A program made the position numbers and the translations under genes. 64,000 nucleotides of DNA from Ipomoea triloba (taxonomy: Eukaryota > Streptophyta > Magnoliopsida > Solanales > Convolvulaceae), in assembly GCF_003576645.1 (NCBI RefSeq), contig NC_044916.1, forward strand, positions 9,604,752-9,668,751, read 5' to 3'. Shown in pieces: positions 11,481 through 22,150 of this stretch (its first letter is position 1; each line of letters opens with the position of its first letter). The notes under the pieces were generated by a model. That model was not told the origin of the DNA. It ran no database searches and was given only the letters and a program-made list of their open reading frames with translations.

Positions 11481-11755
11481 TGAAAAATTACATTTTCTTT
11501 GTTTTCCAGTCATATAGACTTAGTCTCTGAATTATATATGTGACCGTTTTCAATTCCTAAATTATGACCGAAGTGGAGAATTTAGTTCCTCGATAACTAT
11601 TTCTACCACTAATATGTTACCTAATAAAGTGACGAATTTGGTCATTCAAGGGCTAAACTCGACACTTTGTACATAATTTAGGAATTCAAGATAATCACAT
11701 ATATAATTCAGAGACTAAATCAACATCACGGGAGGACAAAAAATTCAATTTTTCC
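11481..11755. mobile_element. Foldback element, Mutator-MITE-like
   Basis: An inverted-repeat unit with ends TGAAAAATTACATTTTC and GAATTTTTTGTCCT-like sequence on the other arm. Words such as GTCTCTGAATTATATATGTG on the left and CACATATATAATTCAGAGAC on the right are complementary. It resembles the element at 45639-45939 but I see no 9-bp duplication. Confidence 0.5.
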
Positions 11756-12381
11756 ATAATCATTCCAAAGCCAACTGAACCAATTGACACATCTCTGCAA
11801 TTATGCCTTTTGCTTTTATCCTCTAAATTCTAATCTCATCTAAATAAAAATAAATTAAAGGAAAGGATTTGGCTCAAGTGAGGGCCACCGGCTGTCCACG
11901 TGGGACCTCTCAGGAGCGAGTATGTGATTTGGTGCTATCTCGGTGGACCCCAATTCGTGCTACCCATAATAATAATAATTCACATCAAATCAAGCCCAGA
12001 CCAGAGCAAAGGGGACAAGGGCTGTTTGGCACTTTGGCTAATCCTTAAGTTGAAGGAGGTAAGGTGTGGAATTCACGTGCAGCTGTGCGGTCCACGTGAC
12101 TTTATGTTTGTGTGTCCCATGGGCTTGGTGGTCACCATTCTGAATTCTGATCTGTTATAATCCAACTGCCCTTGTGACAATCCATGTACCACGTAGTACA
12201 ACGATGAATTTCAATCACAACTTCTGTTCTACTATTCTAGTACTAGCTCTAAATTGATGTGATATGCTGAAAATGACTATATCTTTTACGGAGTAATTTA
12301 AAGAAAAAAATAGAAATTTTTAAATATTAAATTAGGAAAAATCATTGTTTTTGTAAGTCAATTGTTTTGTAATTATCATTT
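11756..12381. other. Intergenic DNA, no gene seen
   Basis: The part 11870-12190 is richer in G and C than its surroundings and carries several CACGTG/CACGTGG words. Its only open frame (86 codons at 11900) shows no domain. It could be a gene fragment inside a decayed element, but I recognise nothing. Confidence 0.4.
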
Positions 12382-12698
12382 GATAAAATTGCACTTTTCG
12401 TCCAATCCATAAATTATGTAATAATTGTAGAATTCGTCCCTAATCATTAATCATGTTCATTTTTTGTCCCTAAGTTATTATTAGCGTGGTACTTTTTGTC
12501 CATTTACTAACAAAATGTTATGAACGAAATTTACAACTTTAGTATAGCTTAGGGATGAAAAGTAAGTACAAAAAGTTAATAAAATGATGAAAAGTGCAAT
12601 GTCAATGATAGTTTAGGATGAAAAGTGATTACGACCAACACTTAGGAACAACTTCTACAATTACCATATAACTTAAGGACGAAAAATGCAATTTTCCC
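12382..12698. mobile_element. Mutator-type MITE (GCACTTTTCGTCC family), copy 1
   Basis: A 317-bp foldback whose ends read GATAAAATTGCACTTTTCGT and, inward from the right, GGGAAAATTGCATTTTTCGT. The flanking 9-mers TTATCATTT (12373-12381) and TTATCAATT (12699-12707) match at 8 of 9. Related copies are at 29069-29382 and 61751-62042. No coding capacity. Confidence 0.75.
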
Positions 12699-13053
12699 TT
12701 ATCAATTTATTAGTCCTTAATTTTCAATTTGATCGAATACCCTCCAATTGTTTTAAATTTCGTCAATTAAATCCTCTAGCCACTATATTTTGGTAACTAA
12801 CGGCTGACTGATGGAATAGTAGCTAATGGACTTAATTAACGAAATTTAAAACAATTGGAGGATCAATTTAACCAAATTTAAAATTAAAGATTAAATTGAT
12901 AATTGCAAAACAATTGAAGGATCAAAACAGTAATTATATAATATTATATACAATAGTATTATTTTCATTATATACAATAGTACAATACTAGCTATATATA
13001 TAATCAAAGTATATACTACGTAGTATATAGTGATTATGTAACCTTTGAATACT

Positions 13054-13073
13054 ATTTTCAAAAAAAAAATATA
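13054..13073 (+). mobile_element. 20-bp A-rich micro-insertion
   Basis: ATTTTC, ten A and TATA, between perfect 15-mers TAACCTTTGAATACT (13039-13053 and 13074-13088). Same class as the inserts at 10685 and 10958. Confidence 0.55.
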
Positions 13074-13165
13074 TAACCTTTGAATACTAATACTATATAT
13101 ACTATATAATACTATATAATCACTATATCCTATAGAATACTATATAGGAACGAGGATTAAGTGTA

Positions 13166-14223
13166 GAGAAAATTGTCATTTTGGTCCACTGACTATAGGA
13201 GTCTTGTTAATTGCAATCCACGAATTTTAAAACTGTTAATTTCATACCTTAACTATAAAATTTTTATCAATTTTATTCACTCCAGCCAAATTGCCAGTCA
13301 AATATCACCGGAAAATCCTAAACCTTAAAATAATAAGGATATTTTAGTCATTTCATACCTCTTTCTTCTTCTCCGTCGAGCTACCACTTTTCTCCATTAC
13401 ATCACCGAAAAACCAAGGTCTTCTCCGGACAAGTGACGCAAACCCATAGAAGTTTGGGGGCAAGCGAGGCGTAACCACTAGCTATAACGGCATTGCTCAG
13501 GGCAGAGTTACTCCCAATTCCTCTTCCATGTCCAGTTCGACATTCCCAGGTGTGCTAAAATTGAAACCTTGAATCAATCGAGCAATGGTGAGATGCGAAA
13601 TCTGCAACGCATACGCCATTCCCACATAGATTCGTCACCCATACCTGAAAGGCACATACTGAAACCATTTTAGTGGATTATCTGCCTCTACCGCTTCCCT
13701 GTTCAAGAATCTCTCCAGCATGAACTTGTCGGGTTCCGACCAGAATTTTGCCACCGTCAACAAACACCCAGTTTCCTTGCTTGATCTACTGCTCGCCGAT
13801 GGGAAGGAGATGAGGTCGGTTCCAGCTCGCTGGAGGTTGTCGTCCTTCTTCCAGCTTTGCTCGCCCGTGAAAAATGGAGTGGGGAGACGATGGGGGGAGG
13901 GGGGGGGTAAACTATGGTGTAGCTCCTTCGTCCAGCTTTGCTCGCCGATCTGTTGCCGCTGTTGCCTTGCTACTCCAACATCGACGTGGTGACCAGTTGG
14001 TAGTGAATTCGCCGGAGAAGAGGGAAAGAGATGTGAAATGACTAAAATACCTTCATTATTTTACCATTTACTAGTTTCCGATAAGATTTGACCGGTAATT
14101 TGGTCGGAGTGACCGAAATTGATAAAAATTGAATAGTTAAGGTACGAAATTAACAGTTTTAAAAGTCGTGAATTGCAATTAACATGACTCCTATAATCAG
14201 TTGACAAAAATGGTAATTTGCTC
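13166..14223. mobile_element. Pack-MULE-like element carrying gene fragments
   Basis: A 1058-bp element with long inverted ends of about 185 bp (13166-13350 and about 14040-14223), starting GAGAAAATTGTCATTTTGGT and, inward from the right, GAGCAAATTACCATTTTTGT. The 9-mers TTAAGTGTA (13157-13165) and TTAAGTGTG (14224-14232) flank it, 8 of 9 alike. The middle is clearly richer in G and C than the arms and holds a decayed cytochrome P450 piece (13457-13748) and a further GC-rich piece (about 13760-13995). Long TIRs, 9-bp duplication and captured exon sequence define a Pack-MULE; assignment is by structure only. Confidence 0.8.
13457..13748 (-). pseudogene. Captured cytochrome P450 C-terminal fragment
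   Basis: The minus strand gives KFWSEPDKFMLERFLNRE, then FQYVPFRYG, a stop, RIYVGMAYALQISHLTIARL, IQGFNFSTPG, LDMEEELGVTLP, a stop, and VVTPRLPP at the end. This is the order of a plant P450: the ERF/PERF region, the haem-binding loop, the L helix and the C-terminal PRLPP. The haem loop should read PFGxGRRxCxG; here Gly is Arg, one Arg codon is a stop, and the cysteine is Tyr, so it cannot be active. The wording (MAYALQ, LTIARLIQGFNF) is closest in my memory to the CYP82 group. Roughly 95 codons of about 520 remain. Confidence 0.8.
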
Positions 14224-14250
14224 TTAAGTGTGTGTATGCCAAACCATTAA

Positions 14251-14885
14251 GGCTCTGTTTGACAGAACTTATTTAGAAGCTTATAATTTATTTTAAGCTA
14301 CTAATAAGTTATAAGCTCTATTTGGTAATGTTCTTAAAATAAGCTAGTAGCTTAAAATAAGAGCTTATTTTTGAACGCTACCTAAGGTAGCGTTTCAAAA
14401 TAAGCTAGTAGTTTCCTAACTTTTTTTCCATCTTTAACCTTATTATTTTAAAGAAATGACATCATTTACCCTTCCCAATTAAAACCTTTTTGACTTTTTC
14501 TCTTCAATATGTTTGGTTGTAATTTCAATTTGACATTTGTGTTTTAACATTGATTTTTGTATGAACTAATCTTATGAATTATAAACATTTTGTTTTACTT
14601 TATATGTTTTCAAATATATGTTCTTACTTTATATTTTATTAAAATATATTGATTTCACTATTTTATATTTTAATATATAAACAAACCTATTTAAATTTAA
14701 AACTATTTAAATTATATGAAGATGTCCTTTTTAGTCTTTTTACATTTATCAGCTTATCAAAAAGCTAATTTTACCAAACACTTTTAAGCATAACAACTCT
14801 TCAGATTTCAGCTTCGAGCTTATAGCTTTTCAATTTTTAGCTACTTTTCAGCTTACATTTTCAGCTAGGTTTGCCAAACATAGCC
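14251..14885. mobile_element. hAT-like MITE, copy 2 (inverted to 7105-7789)
   Basis: Ends GGCTCTGTTTGACAGAACTT and GCCAAACATAGCC. The whole length is the reverse complement of 7105-7789 with scattered differences and a shorter A-rich run. It lies 18 bp after the Pack-MULE-like element's right duplication. Target duplication not resolved. Confidence 0.7.
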
Positions 14886-14925
14886 TAAAAATGAAAATAA
14901 TAATAGCAGAGTGATACAACCTTTC

Positions 14926-14926
14926 A

Positions 14927-14971
<45 letters not shown>
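14926..14971. repeat. (AAT)n microsatellite
   Basis: About fifteen perfect AAT units between the hAT-like MITE and the next foldback element. Confidence 0.9.
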
Positions 14972-14973
<2 letters not shown>

Positions 14974-14991
14974 ATTACCTCATTAATTTTT

Positions 14992-15824
14992 GAGTTAATC
15001 TCAGTTTGCTCCTAAATTTATAGTTGTATGTCTATTTTTAGTCATTTTCTTTTCTTTTTTTTTTTTTTGCAAAACATCCCCGTTTGGTTCTAATATTATT
15101 GTGGCATGACCATTTTTTGTCATCTGTTAACAAAATCGTTTAAATTATAATAAATATAAAGGCATTTTGGTCTATTCAATTCCAAGTGTTAAGTCTTTTT
15201 CCTTTTTTGGTCTATCCAATTCCAAGTGTTAAGTCTTTTTCCTTTTTTGGTCCTAGATTTATATATGTTGTTCCACTTTAATTTAGTCCTTTTTTTATTT
15301 TCAGAACATCCATGTTGGTCCTAACATTATTGTCGATGGCCATTTTTTGTTCTCCATCAAGAAATATATTTTAGATTTTGCAATAGACTTATGCATTAAT
15401 AATAGTTTTATTATCAAGAAGAAAAAAAGAAGGATTTTGAGATGTTAATAAGGTCATTTTTAATGTCATTTAAACATATTTGTTGACGAAGAACAAAAAA
15501 TGGTCATGGCACAATAATGGTAGGACCAATGTGATGTTTTGAAAAAAAAAGAACTAAAAGTGAAATGACACATAAATCTAAGATCCAAAAAAAAAAAAGA
15601 GAAAAAGATTTGTGGATATTAGAATTGAATAGACTAAAATGCCGTTGTATTTATCACCATTTAAACAATTTTGTTGACAAAGGATAAAAAATAGTCATGT
15701 CACAATAATACTATGACCAAATGAGATGTTTTGAAAAAAAAGGGACTAAAAGTGAACTGACACCTATAAATCTATAATAAAAAATGGAATTAACTCTTTT
15801 TTTTTAAAGGTATGGAATTAACTC
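14992..15824. mobile_element. Mutator-type foldback element, 833 bp
   Basis: Ends GAGTTAATCTCAGTTTGCTC and, inward from the right, GAGTTAATTCCAT. The arms are long complementary copies containing AACATC..GTTTGGT and CAATTCCAAGTGTTAAG words. The flanking 9-mers TTAATTTTT (14983-14991) and TTAATTTGT (15825-15833) match at 8 of 9. A 40-bp tandem duplication (15169-15248) lies in the left arm. The right terminus was later split by the micro-insertion at 15799-15811. Confidence 0.65.
15799..15811 (-). mobile_element. 13-bp A-tailed micro-insertion in a MULE terminus
   Basis: On the minus strand ACCTTT followed by A residues, between perfect 15-mers ATGGAATTAACTCTT (15784-15798 and 15812-15826). 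Removing it restores the end of the 14992-15824 element next to its 9-bp duplication, so it came later. Confidence 0.55.
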
Positions 15825-16090
15825 TTAATTTGTTTTAAATATTTATTTTTCTGATCTAACATTGTCCGATTTGTTTCGTCAATTCTTTTCATATTTAATT
15901 ATTAAATTGCTTTCCTTTTTAACTTAGAATATAGTTAGTCAATTATAAAAACCAAATAAATATAAGAATGTTTTGTTATTTAAGGAAGCAAACATCATAA
16001 AATACATCAAAGAATGGATTTTTTTAAAAAATAAAAAATTATGACGATATAATTAAAGAAATAAGAAGGATATTCTTTGCGTATAAAATT

Positions 16091-16479
16091 TGTTCAAAGT
16101 ACCTGTCATGTCCCTGTATTATAGTGTTTTGTTCAATTTAATCTCTAAACCTCAATTTTGATCAATTTAATTCATGTATTTTAAGATTTAGAACAATTAA
16201 GGACAATACTTAATACCGTTTATTTTTTCTGTTAAGTCTGTCCACGTGGCGTTGAGATTGTCATATCAGATTTTTGTGTTTTATGCCACATCACAAAAAT
16301 CTGACATGGCAATTCCAACGCCACGTGGGCAAACTTAACGGAAAAAATAAATGATGTTAAATATTATCCTTAATTGTTCTTTAATCTTAAAGTACATGGA
16401 TTAAATTGATCAAAATTGAGATACAGAGATTAAATTGAACAAAATACTAGAGTACAGGGATCTGACAGAGACTTTGGCC
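16091..16479. mobile_element. Mutator-type foldback MITE with perfect 9-bp duplication
   Basis: A 389-bp foldback between two identical 9-mers TATAAAATT (16082-16090 and 16480-16488). The arms pair across almost the full length, for example GTCCACGTGGCGTTG on the left with CAACGCCACGTGGG on the right. The centre is a short loop near 16280. No coding capacity. Confidence 0.8.
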
Positions 16480-18320
16480 TATAAAATTTTGGAATATCTT
16501 ACGTTATGCGGTAAACATTTTGGAAATTTGAGCTCCACAACTTTTTTCAATCTTTTTCAGCGTGACTGAACAAGTTCAAGGAATCGGAAAACAAAAAAAA
16601 TCTTAAACAACGTAATCTAAATTCCAAGATTATGATAAGATTCTTTATATGTCAATTCACAACCTATTATGTTGGTCGTTTTCATACCATTTCAACAAAA
16701 ATGAGCTGGGCAGCTGCTCAAATTCTTAATGCAATACGTGTCGTTTTTATGAACACCCCAGCAATGCATGGCCTAATTTAATTTGGAAATTCTTACAAGT
16801 TTCTATAAAATGATTAAATGAAATTATTATTAATATAATGTCTTCCTTCACTTGATTGAGATTGAATCTGTACCTTTAAGCACATTTACAATACGTTTAG
16901 TTTACAAAATAAACTAGTATTAACGCACGAGGTCCGTGCGTTGCACGGAATGGATTTGTTATAATATTTTAAGAATATTTGGATCGATATACAATTATAT
17001 AAATTATATCATCGAATATTATATAGCGCAATTGATGAAATTAGTTGAATCGATTATGTTTTCTGATGTTTTCCTTGCTTGAATTAGAGTAAATAATTGT
17101 CCAATTACCCGTGCGATGTACGGATAAATTTTTTTATAATACATTTAGATAATAAAAATAAAGATGAAATTATAAAAAAAATTATAATATTTAATATGTA
17201 CATTTATTTGATTATAAGATTAGTGCAAAAGTATTACTCAATTAATTGAATAATATATGACTTGTTTGTCTACAATTATCTTAAAAAGATCGATATGTAA
17301 TATGACTTATGTAATTATATTATTACTGAAATAAATATGAGAAAAATGAGAAATAATCTATTTATAATTATTATAAAAATAAATTTAACGACTGATGTTT
17401 AGCTTAATTAACATAATAATTATTAGGCAAGTACACTAATATATGTGCAATTATACTTTTAACCTTATGTATATTCATTTTCACCATATCGCATTTAATT
17501 TTTTCTTCCTCCTCTATATTCGAATAAATTAATTTTAATTATTATAAAAAATCTAACAACCCATGTTTAATTAACTTTTTTAAAGTTTAAATAATTTAAA
17601 ATTTTTAAAAGGAAAGTGTAATTAATTTTTTAAAAAGTTTTTAAATAATTTTCAATCAATTAGTAATATCCTTTTCCTTTTTCCAATTTGCCTAGTTTTC
17701 GTCTCCTTTTCCATTAGGATCTTTTTATATTTTCAATCAATTAGAAAAATCAGCTTTCTTTTCCGTTTTATCTTTACTATTGTTTGCGCCGAAAATTTCA
17801 CAAAGGATGATTTTATTTTCATTAATAGTAGTATATATATATAAGTACAAATAAGTATTTGAATTATTATTATTAGTTTAAATAATAATAAATTATTTGT
17901 TATTATAAAATTACACAAAAAAAATTTCCATTATTCTCACAATTATAATGGTTTAATTATTCTCAAAATTTGGTAAATAAAATTTTGTTACCAATTAAAC
18001 TTTATTAATTTTTTTATCAATTAATTAATAATATTAGTTGTGCTGGAAAGTTGAAGGAGGGATTTTATAAGTTTTATTAAATAGTGTTGATACGTGAATA
18101 TAAAAACAATATTACCAATTAATAGATATTAGTTAATTTCCATTTTATATTTTCTTACCAAATAAGTTTTATTAATTATTTGACCAATAAAATATTTAAT
18201 TAATTGACCTCAAAAGTTTGTGCGGAAAAATGAAATAGAAGAATTTTACTTTTATATATAGTATAGATTATATAAAGCTTACCAAATAAAGTCATTACAT
18301 GTATACATCAATCAATAATA
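16480..18320. other. AT-rich DNA with dispersed repeat fragments, no gene seen
   Basis: Contains repeat words GTCCGTGCGTTGCACGGA (16932) and CCCGTGCGATGTACGGAT (17108), a motif common in dispersed plant repeats. The end near 18245 (TATAGTATAGATTA) recurs in the 43.9-44.8 kb repeats. Only very short AT-rich frames, none coding-like. Confidence 0.5.
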
Positions 18321-18336
18321 ATTTTATTTGGTAAAC

Positions 18337-18340
<4 letters not shown>

Positions 18341-18384
<44 letters not shown>

Positions 18385-18512
18385 GAATATAGTAATATTT
18401 TTTTGGAATACTATAATATACATCATATAGTAATTTGATTGTTGGAATTTTTTTTTGTAAATATTATCATCAGAGGAATTTAATTAGGTACATTAACATA
18501 ATATAGTAATAN

Positions 18513-18556
<44 letters not shown>

Positions 18557-18831
18557 GAATATAGTAATATTTTTTTGGAATACTATAATATACATCATAT
18601 AGTAATTTGATTGTTGGAATTTTTTTTTGTAAATATTATCATCAGAGGAATTTAATTAGGTACATTAACAAAATATAGTAATATTTTTTTGGAATACTAT
18701 AATATACATCATATAGTAATTTAATTGTTAGAATTTTTTCTTTTAATATTATCATAAGAGTAATTTAATAATATAGTAATATTTTTAATGGGTTATTGTT
18801 CTTATAGTACCAAATAGATCATATACTAATG

Positions 18832-18860
<29 letters not shown>
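18341..18860. repeat. AT-rich tandem repeat of about 170 bp with (TA)n tracts
   Basis: The phrase ACCGAATATAGTAATATTTT followed by an ATATACATCATATAGTAATT motif occurs at about 18382 and 18554, with a third, diverged partial copy from about 18680. (TA)n runs lie at 18341-18382, 18513-18554 and 18831-18858. A single undetermined base is at 18512. Confidence 0.8.
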
Positions 18861-18864
<4 letters not shown>

Positions 18865-19090
18865 TATGCAAGATTAATATATTCATACAGGAATGGAATT
18901 GATTAAAATATTACATTAATTTCCGTGTATAATAAGGAATAGAATCATATTTTGAATATTTTGTCAATTTTAGCCATAAATAAGGAATGATAAGGAAGGT
19001 TATAATTTCTGATAAGGAATTACTATATAATATTATGTTGACCGATTTCAAAATTTTTGGACTAAAATGAGTGGGAAAGCTAGCACTTCT

Positions 19091-19095
<5 letters not shown>

Positions 19096-19155
<60 letters not shown>

Positions 19156-19156
19156 N

Positions 19157-19218
<62 letters not shown>
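19096..19218. repeat. (TA)n microsatellite with an undetermined base
   Basis: About 120 bp of uninterrupted TA with one N at 19156. Its true length is probably uncertain in the assembly. Confidence 0.9.
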
Positions 19219-19220
<2 letters not shown>

Positions 19221-19581
19221 TTAAGAATGAAATAATATTTATAGAAATATTAGTTTTAAACGTGTATTGCGTGAATGAATTAATGTCAAATGTTCATATT
19301 TAAAAAAATATTTAAAAGTATATCAATGTAAGATTATATAGAAAAATTTTATACATAGGTAATTGAATGTCAAATTTGTTTATTTAAATATGTAACTCAA
19401 AGTATATCAATCTAAGATAATATTTGGAAATTCATTATAATTGTCACTAAAATAAATGTTTACAACTTTGTAAACTCGATAGTCTAAATACTTGGTCTAA
19501 AAACACTAGTCTAAATAAATACTACTTTTGGTTTGAATTTTTCTAAGTATTCTTAATTCTCTTTTGAGTAACATTGTCATT

Positions 19582-20202
19582 GGCCTTGTTTGGTAAATAG
19601 TGGTTAGCGTTAGCGGATTGTGTTAGCGATAGTAAATAGCGGATTGTGTTAACGGGTTTGACTTGCGGATTATGTTAGCGATTTGTAAAAAGATGTTTTG
19701 TAAAATTAACTGTTTAGATTAGCGGTTAACATGTAAAATGACCAAAATGGTATACATATATTTAATAATAATAATAATGTTTTAAAAAAATTTAAAAAAA
19801 AAATAAAATACAATAGAAAAGGCCTTTTGTTTCCCCCACTAATCCCACATTGGTGGAAGAAGGGGGGAATGGAGCCTTGAGGCTCATTTGAGCCTCAAGG
19901 CTCCAATTTTCATAACAGCTATGCAGATCAGGCTCCTTAATTTAGGAGCTTGATCCCTTAAATTAATTTCTTTTTTTTTTTTTAAAATATTAAGGGCGTT
20001 TTGGGGAAAGAAAGTCTTTTCTCAAAACGCGATTTGCAAATGCTGCAAAATGCAGCGTTTGTAAATTTGGCGGTTTGTAGCAAACCGCTGCTCCAAACCT
20101 TCATTTAACCAAACAACATTTTTGACGTTTTGATCTTGATCAAAATGTCGAAATGGCATATCCGTCAAAATTTTGATGGATTCACCATTTACCAAACATG
20201 CC
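19582..20202. mobile_element. hAT-like MITE with TTAGCG tandem motifs
   Basis: Ends GGCCTTGTTTGGTAAATAG and, inward from the right, GGCATGTTTGGTAAATGG. The left part repeats GTTAGCG/GATTGTGTTAGCG; the right part holds GTTTGTAAATTTGGCGGTTTG. A target duplication was not resolved. It contains a separate GC-richer patch with a perfect hairpin at 19871-19904. Confidence 0.65.
19871..19904. repeat. Perfect 16-bp inverted repeat with 2-base loop
   Basis: GGAGCCTTGAGGCTCA and its exact reverse complement are separated by TT. It lies inside the hAT-like MITE at 19582-20202, in a patch unlike the rest of that element. Confidence 0.9.
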
Positions 20203-21600
20203 TATTGTTTTCATCTTTACTATTTGTCCTTTTCTTTTTTTGTTGGTACTAGTGTATTATTTGCTATTGAGTTATTGTTGGTAGCAAGATGATAACGTCA
20301 TGCAATGAGATTATGATGTAGGAAGTTATGAATTTTCCTTGTTGTGTATATGATTGGATTTTAGTTGTACTATGAACAAACATCTGTTGATATTTTGCAG
20401 TGGTAGTTTGTTCCCCTACATGTCTCATGTGAAAGTATTGAATTAAATATTAATATTTATTATATTTGTATAGGTTCATCAGTAGTATCCCTTATTCTAT
20501 TTTCATAACTTGTTTACTTGATAGTACGTAACAACAATAACTCTGCAGGTAGTTCGAATATTGATGTTAAAACGTGCCCAGTTTCATCAATAATTTTCAC
20601 ATCTATTTTGCACCTGTTCACTTTCAATTTCATATTTTTAGAATTAGTAGGAATGACTGGAGTACTTGATTTGTGTGTGTGTGTGTGTTTTTTTTTTTTA
20701 TTGAATTGATATTAATCTTCGAGTTAAATTGTTTTCTAATTTGTGCATAATTTTTTTAAATAGTGACTAAATCCTATATACCAAGTATTTGTTGTGAAGG
20801 TTGATGTTTATTTTGCATGCAATAATCTAAGTAGGTTGAGTCTAGAAAATGAAATGAATTGTAAATTTATATTAGTTCTAATATATTTAATGAATGCACA
20901 ATAAGTATTTTACATACAGGATAAATGAATGAATCAACGGTGGCTATTGTGAAATTTTTTTCATTTTCTAGATTTGACAAATTGATTGCAGCGTTGTTGT
21001 AGTCTTGGCATCTTGTCAATGCATCAAGTGTGTTAAAATGTTATATTGCCCTACATTGATAATTTTAATAATGAGTTTTAAATGTATCTACATAAGATAA
21101 TTGTTGGTTTTGTGACTAATGGGCTAGTCAACGGCTTGGCCAACACTACCGTAATTTCAACGAATAATATATGAAATAATCAAATAATACCAAATGCGGA
21201 ACAATACTAGCTTTATGAAGAGTACACCAGGAAAATACTTCTGCATAAGAGAGGTGAGTCACCAACGGACTACTTAAATACCTGGTCTTAACCAGTGTTT
21301 TTCCTAGACATGTAAATCACTCTACCAGGATCAATTCCTACAAACGGTATAAGAAATGAATATTGAGTAAGAGAGAAATTAGTAACAACAAGGAAACACA
21401 GCCTCTATAAGTAAAACCCGATAGGGTAGAACCACGAACAAGAATGAAAGTACTCTTCTATAAAGAAAATATTACATCTCCTATATAACAACGAAGAGAC
21501 AATAGAGGATTTCTCTCTTGATATAAAGAAGTAGAACTACTATAAGAAATGAGATTTTGTGAGTGATTTTGGGATCATGAGAATGGGAAATGAGTAAGGT
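20203..21600. other. Intergenic DNA, no gene seen
   Basis: AT-rich sequence with a short GT repeat at about 20673-20689. From about 21100 the composition becomes less AT-rich and leads into the large repeat block. The open frames are short and show no domain. Confidence 0.5.
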
Positions 21601-22150
21601 ATTTACAGGTGGAGTTTAAGGTTAATTTAAGGTCTTTATGTGTCGTAGTACTATATCCAACACTAGCCCCTCACTTTCTTGTGGCTCACGAAGTGACGGC
21701 ACAAGAAAGTAGAAAAAAATCCGGTCTGATTCGAACACCTTTAATAATCCGTGATGAGCCCCTCAAGTCTAAATTGAATGCGGATGTTGGTTTACGTTGG
21801 TTGCCTCGTTAAAAACCTTAGACTAAGAAAAACCCAATGGGAAAAAACTTAGCTAAGGGAAAAAGAGTATAACCATGAGTGTAACCTCCAAGGCTTGCGA
21901 AGGATCTTCTTGGATTATTTATGCAGTCATATTGCTTCTTTTGGCTGAACCTTCAAATGAACTTCATTGTCGGGTATCAAGCGAGAATCTTGTACTCTCT
22001 TGCAAAACCTCAATAATGCAAATATGCATGTATGAATGTATGTATGAATGTATGCCTATCCTAATATGCTAATAATGTATGTATGCAAATATGTGTATAT
22101 GAATGTATGCAGAATGTGTGCAATGCATGTCTATCTTAATATGCTTATCT
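21601..22150. other. Left part of a repeat block, family not identified
   Basis: Contains the stretch TTGCCTCGTTAAAAACCTTA followed by GAAAAACCCAATGGGAAAAA and AGGGAAAAAGAGTATAACC. I have seen similar wording in dispersed plant repeats but cannot name the family. Positions 22020-22135 carry ATGTATGAATGTATGCA-like near-tandem words. No coding evidence. Confidence 0.4.

Noticed and set aside
11900..12160. 86-codon frame in a GC-richer patch
   Set aside because: No recognisable domain or conserved motif; may be part of a decayed element.
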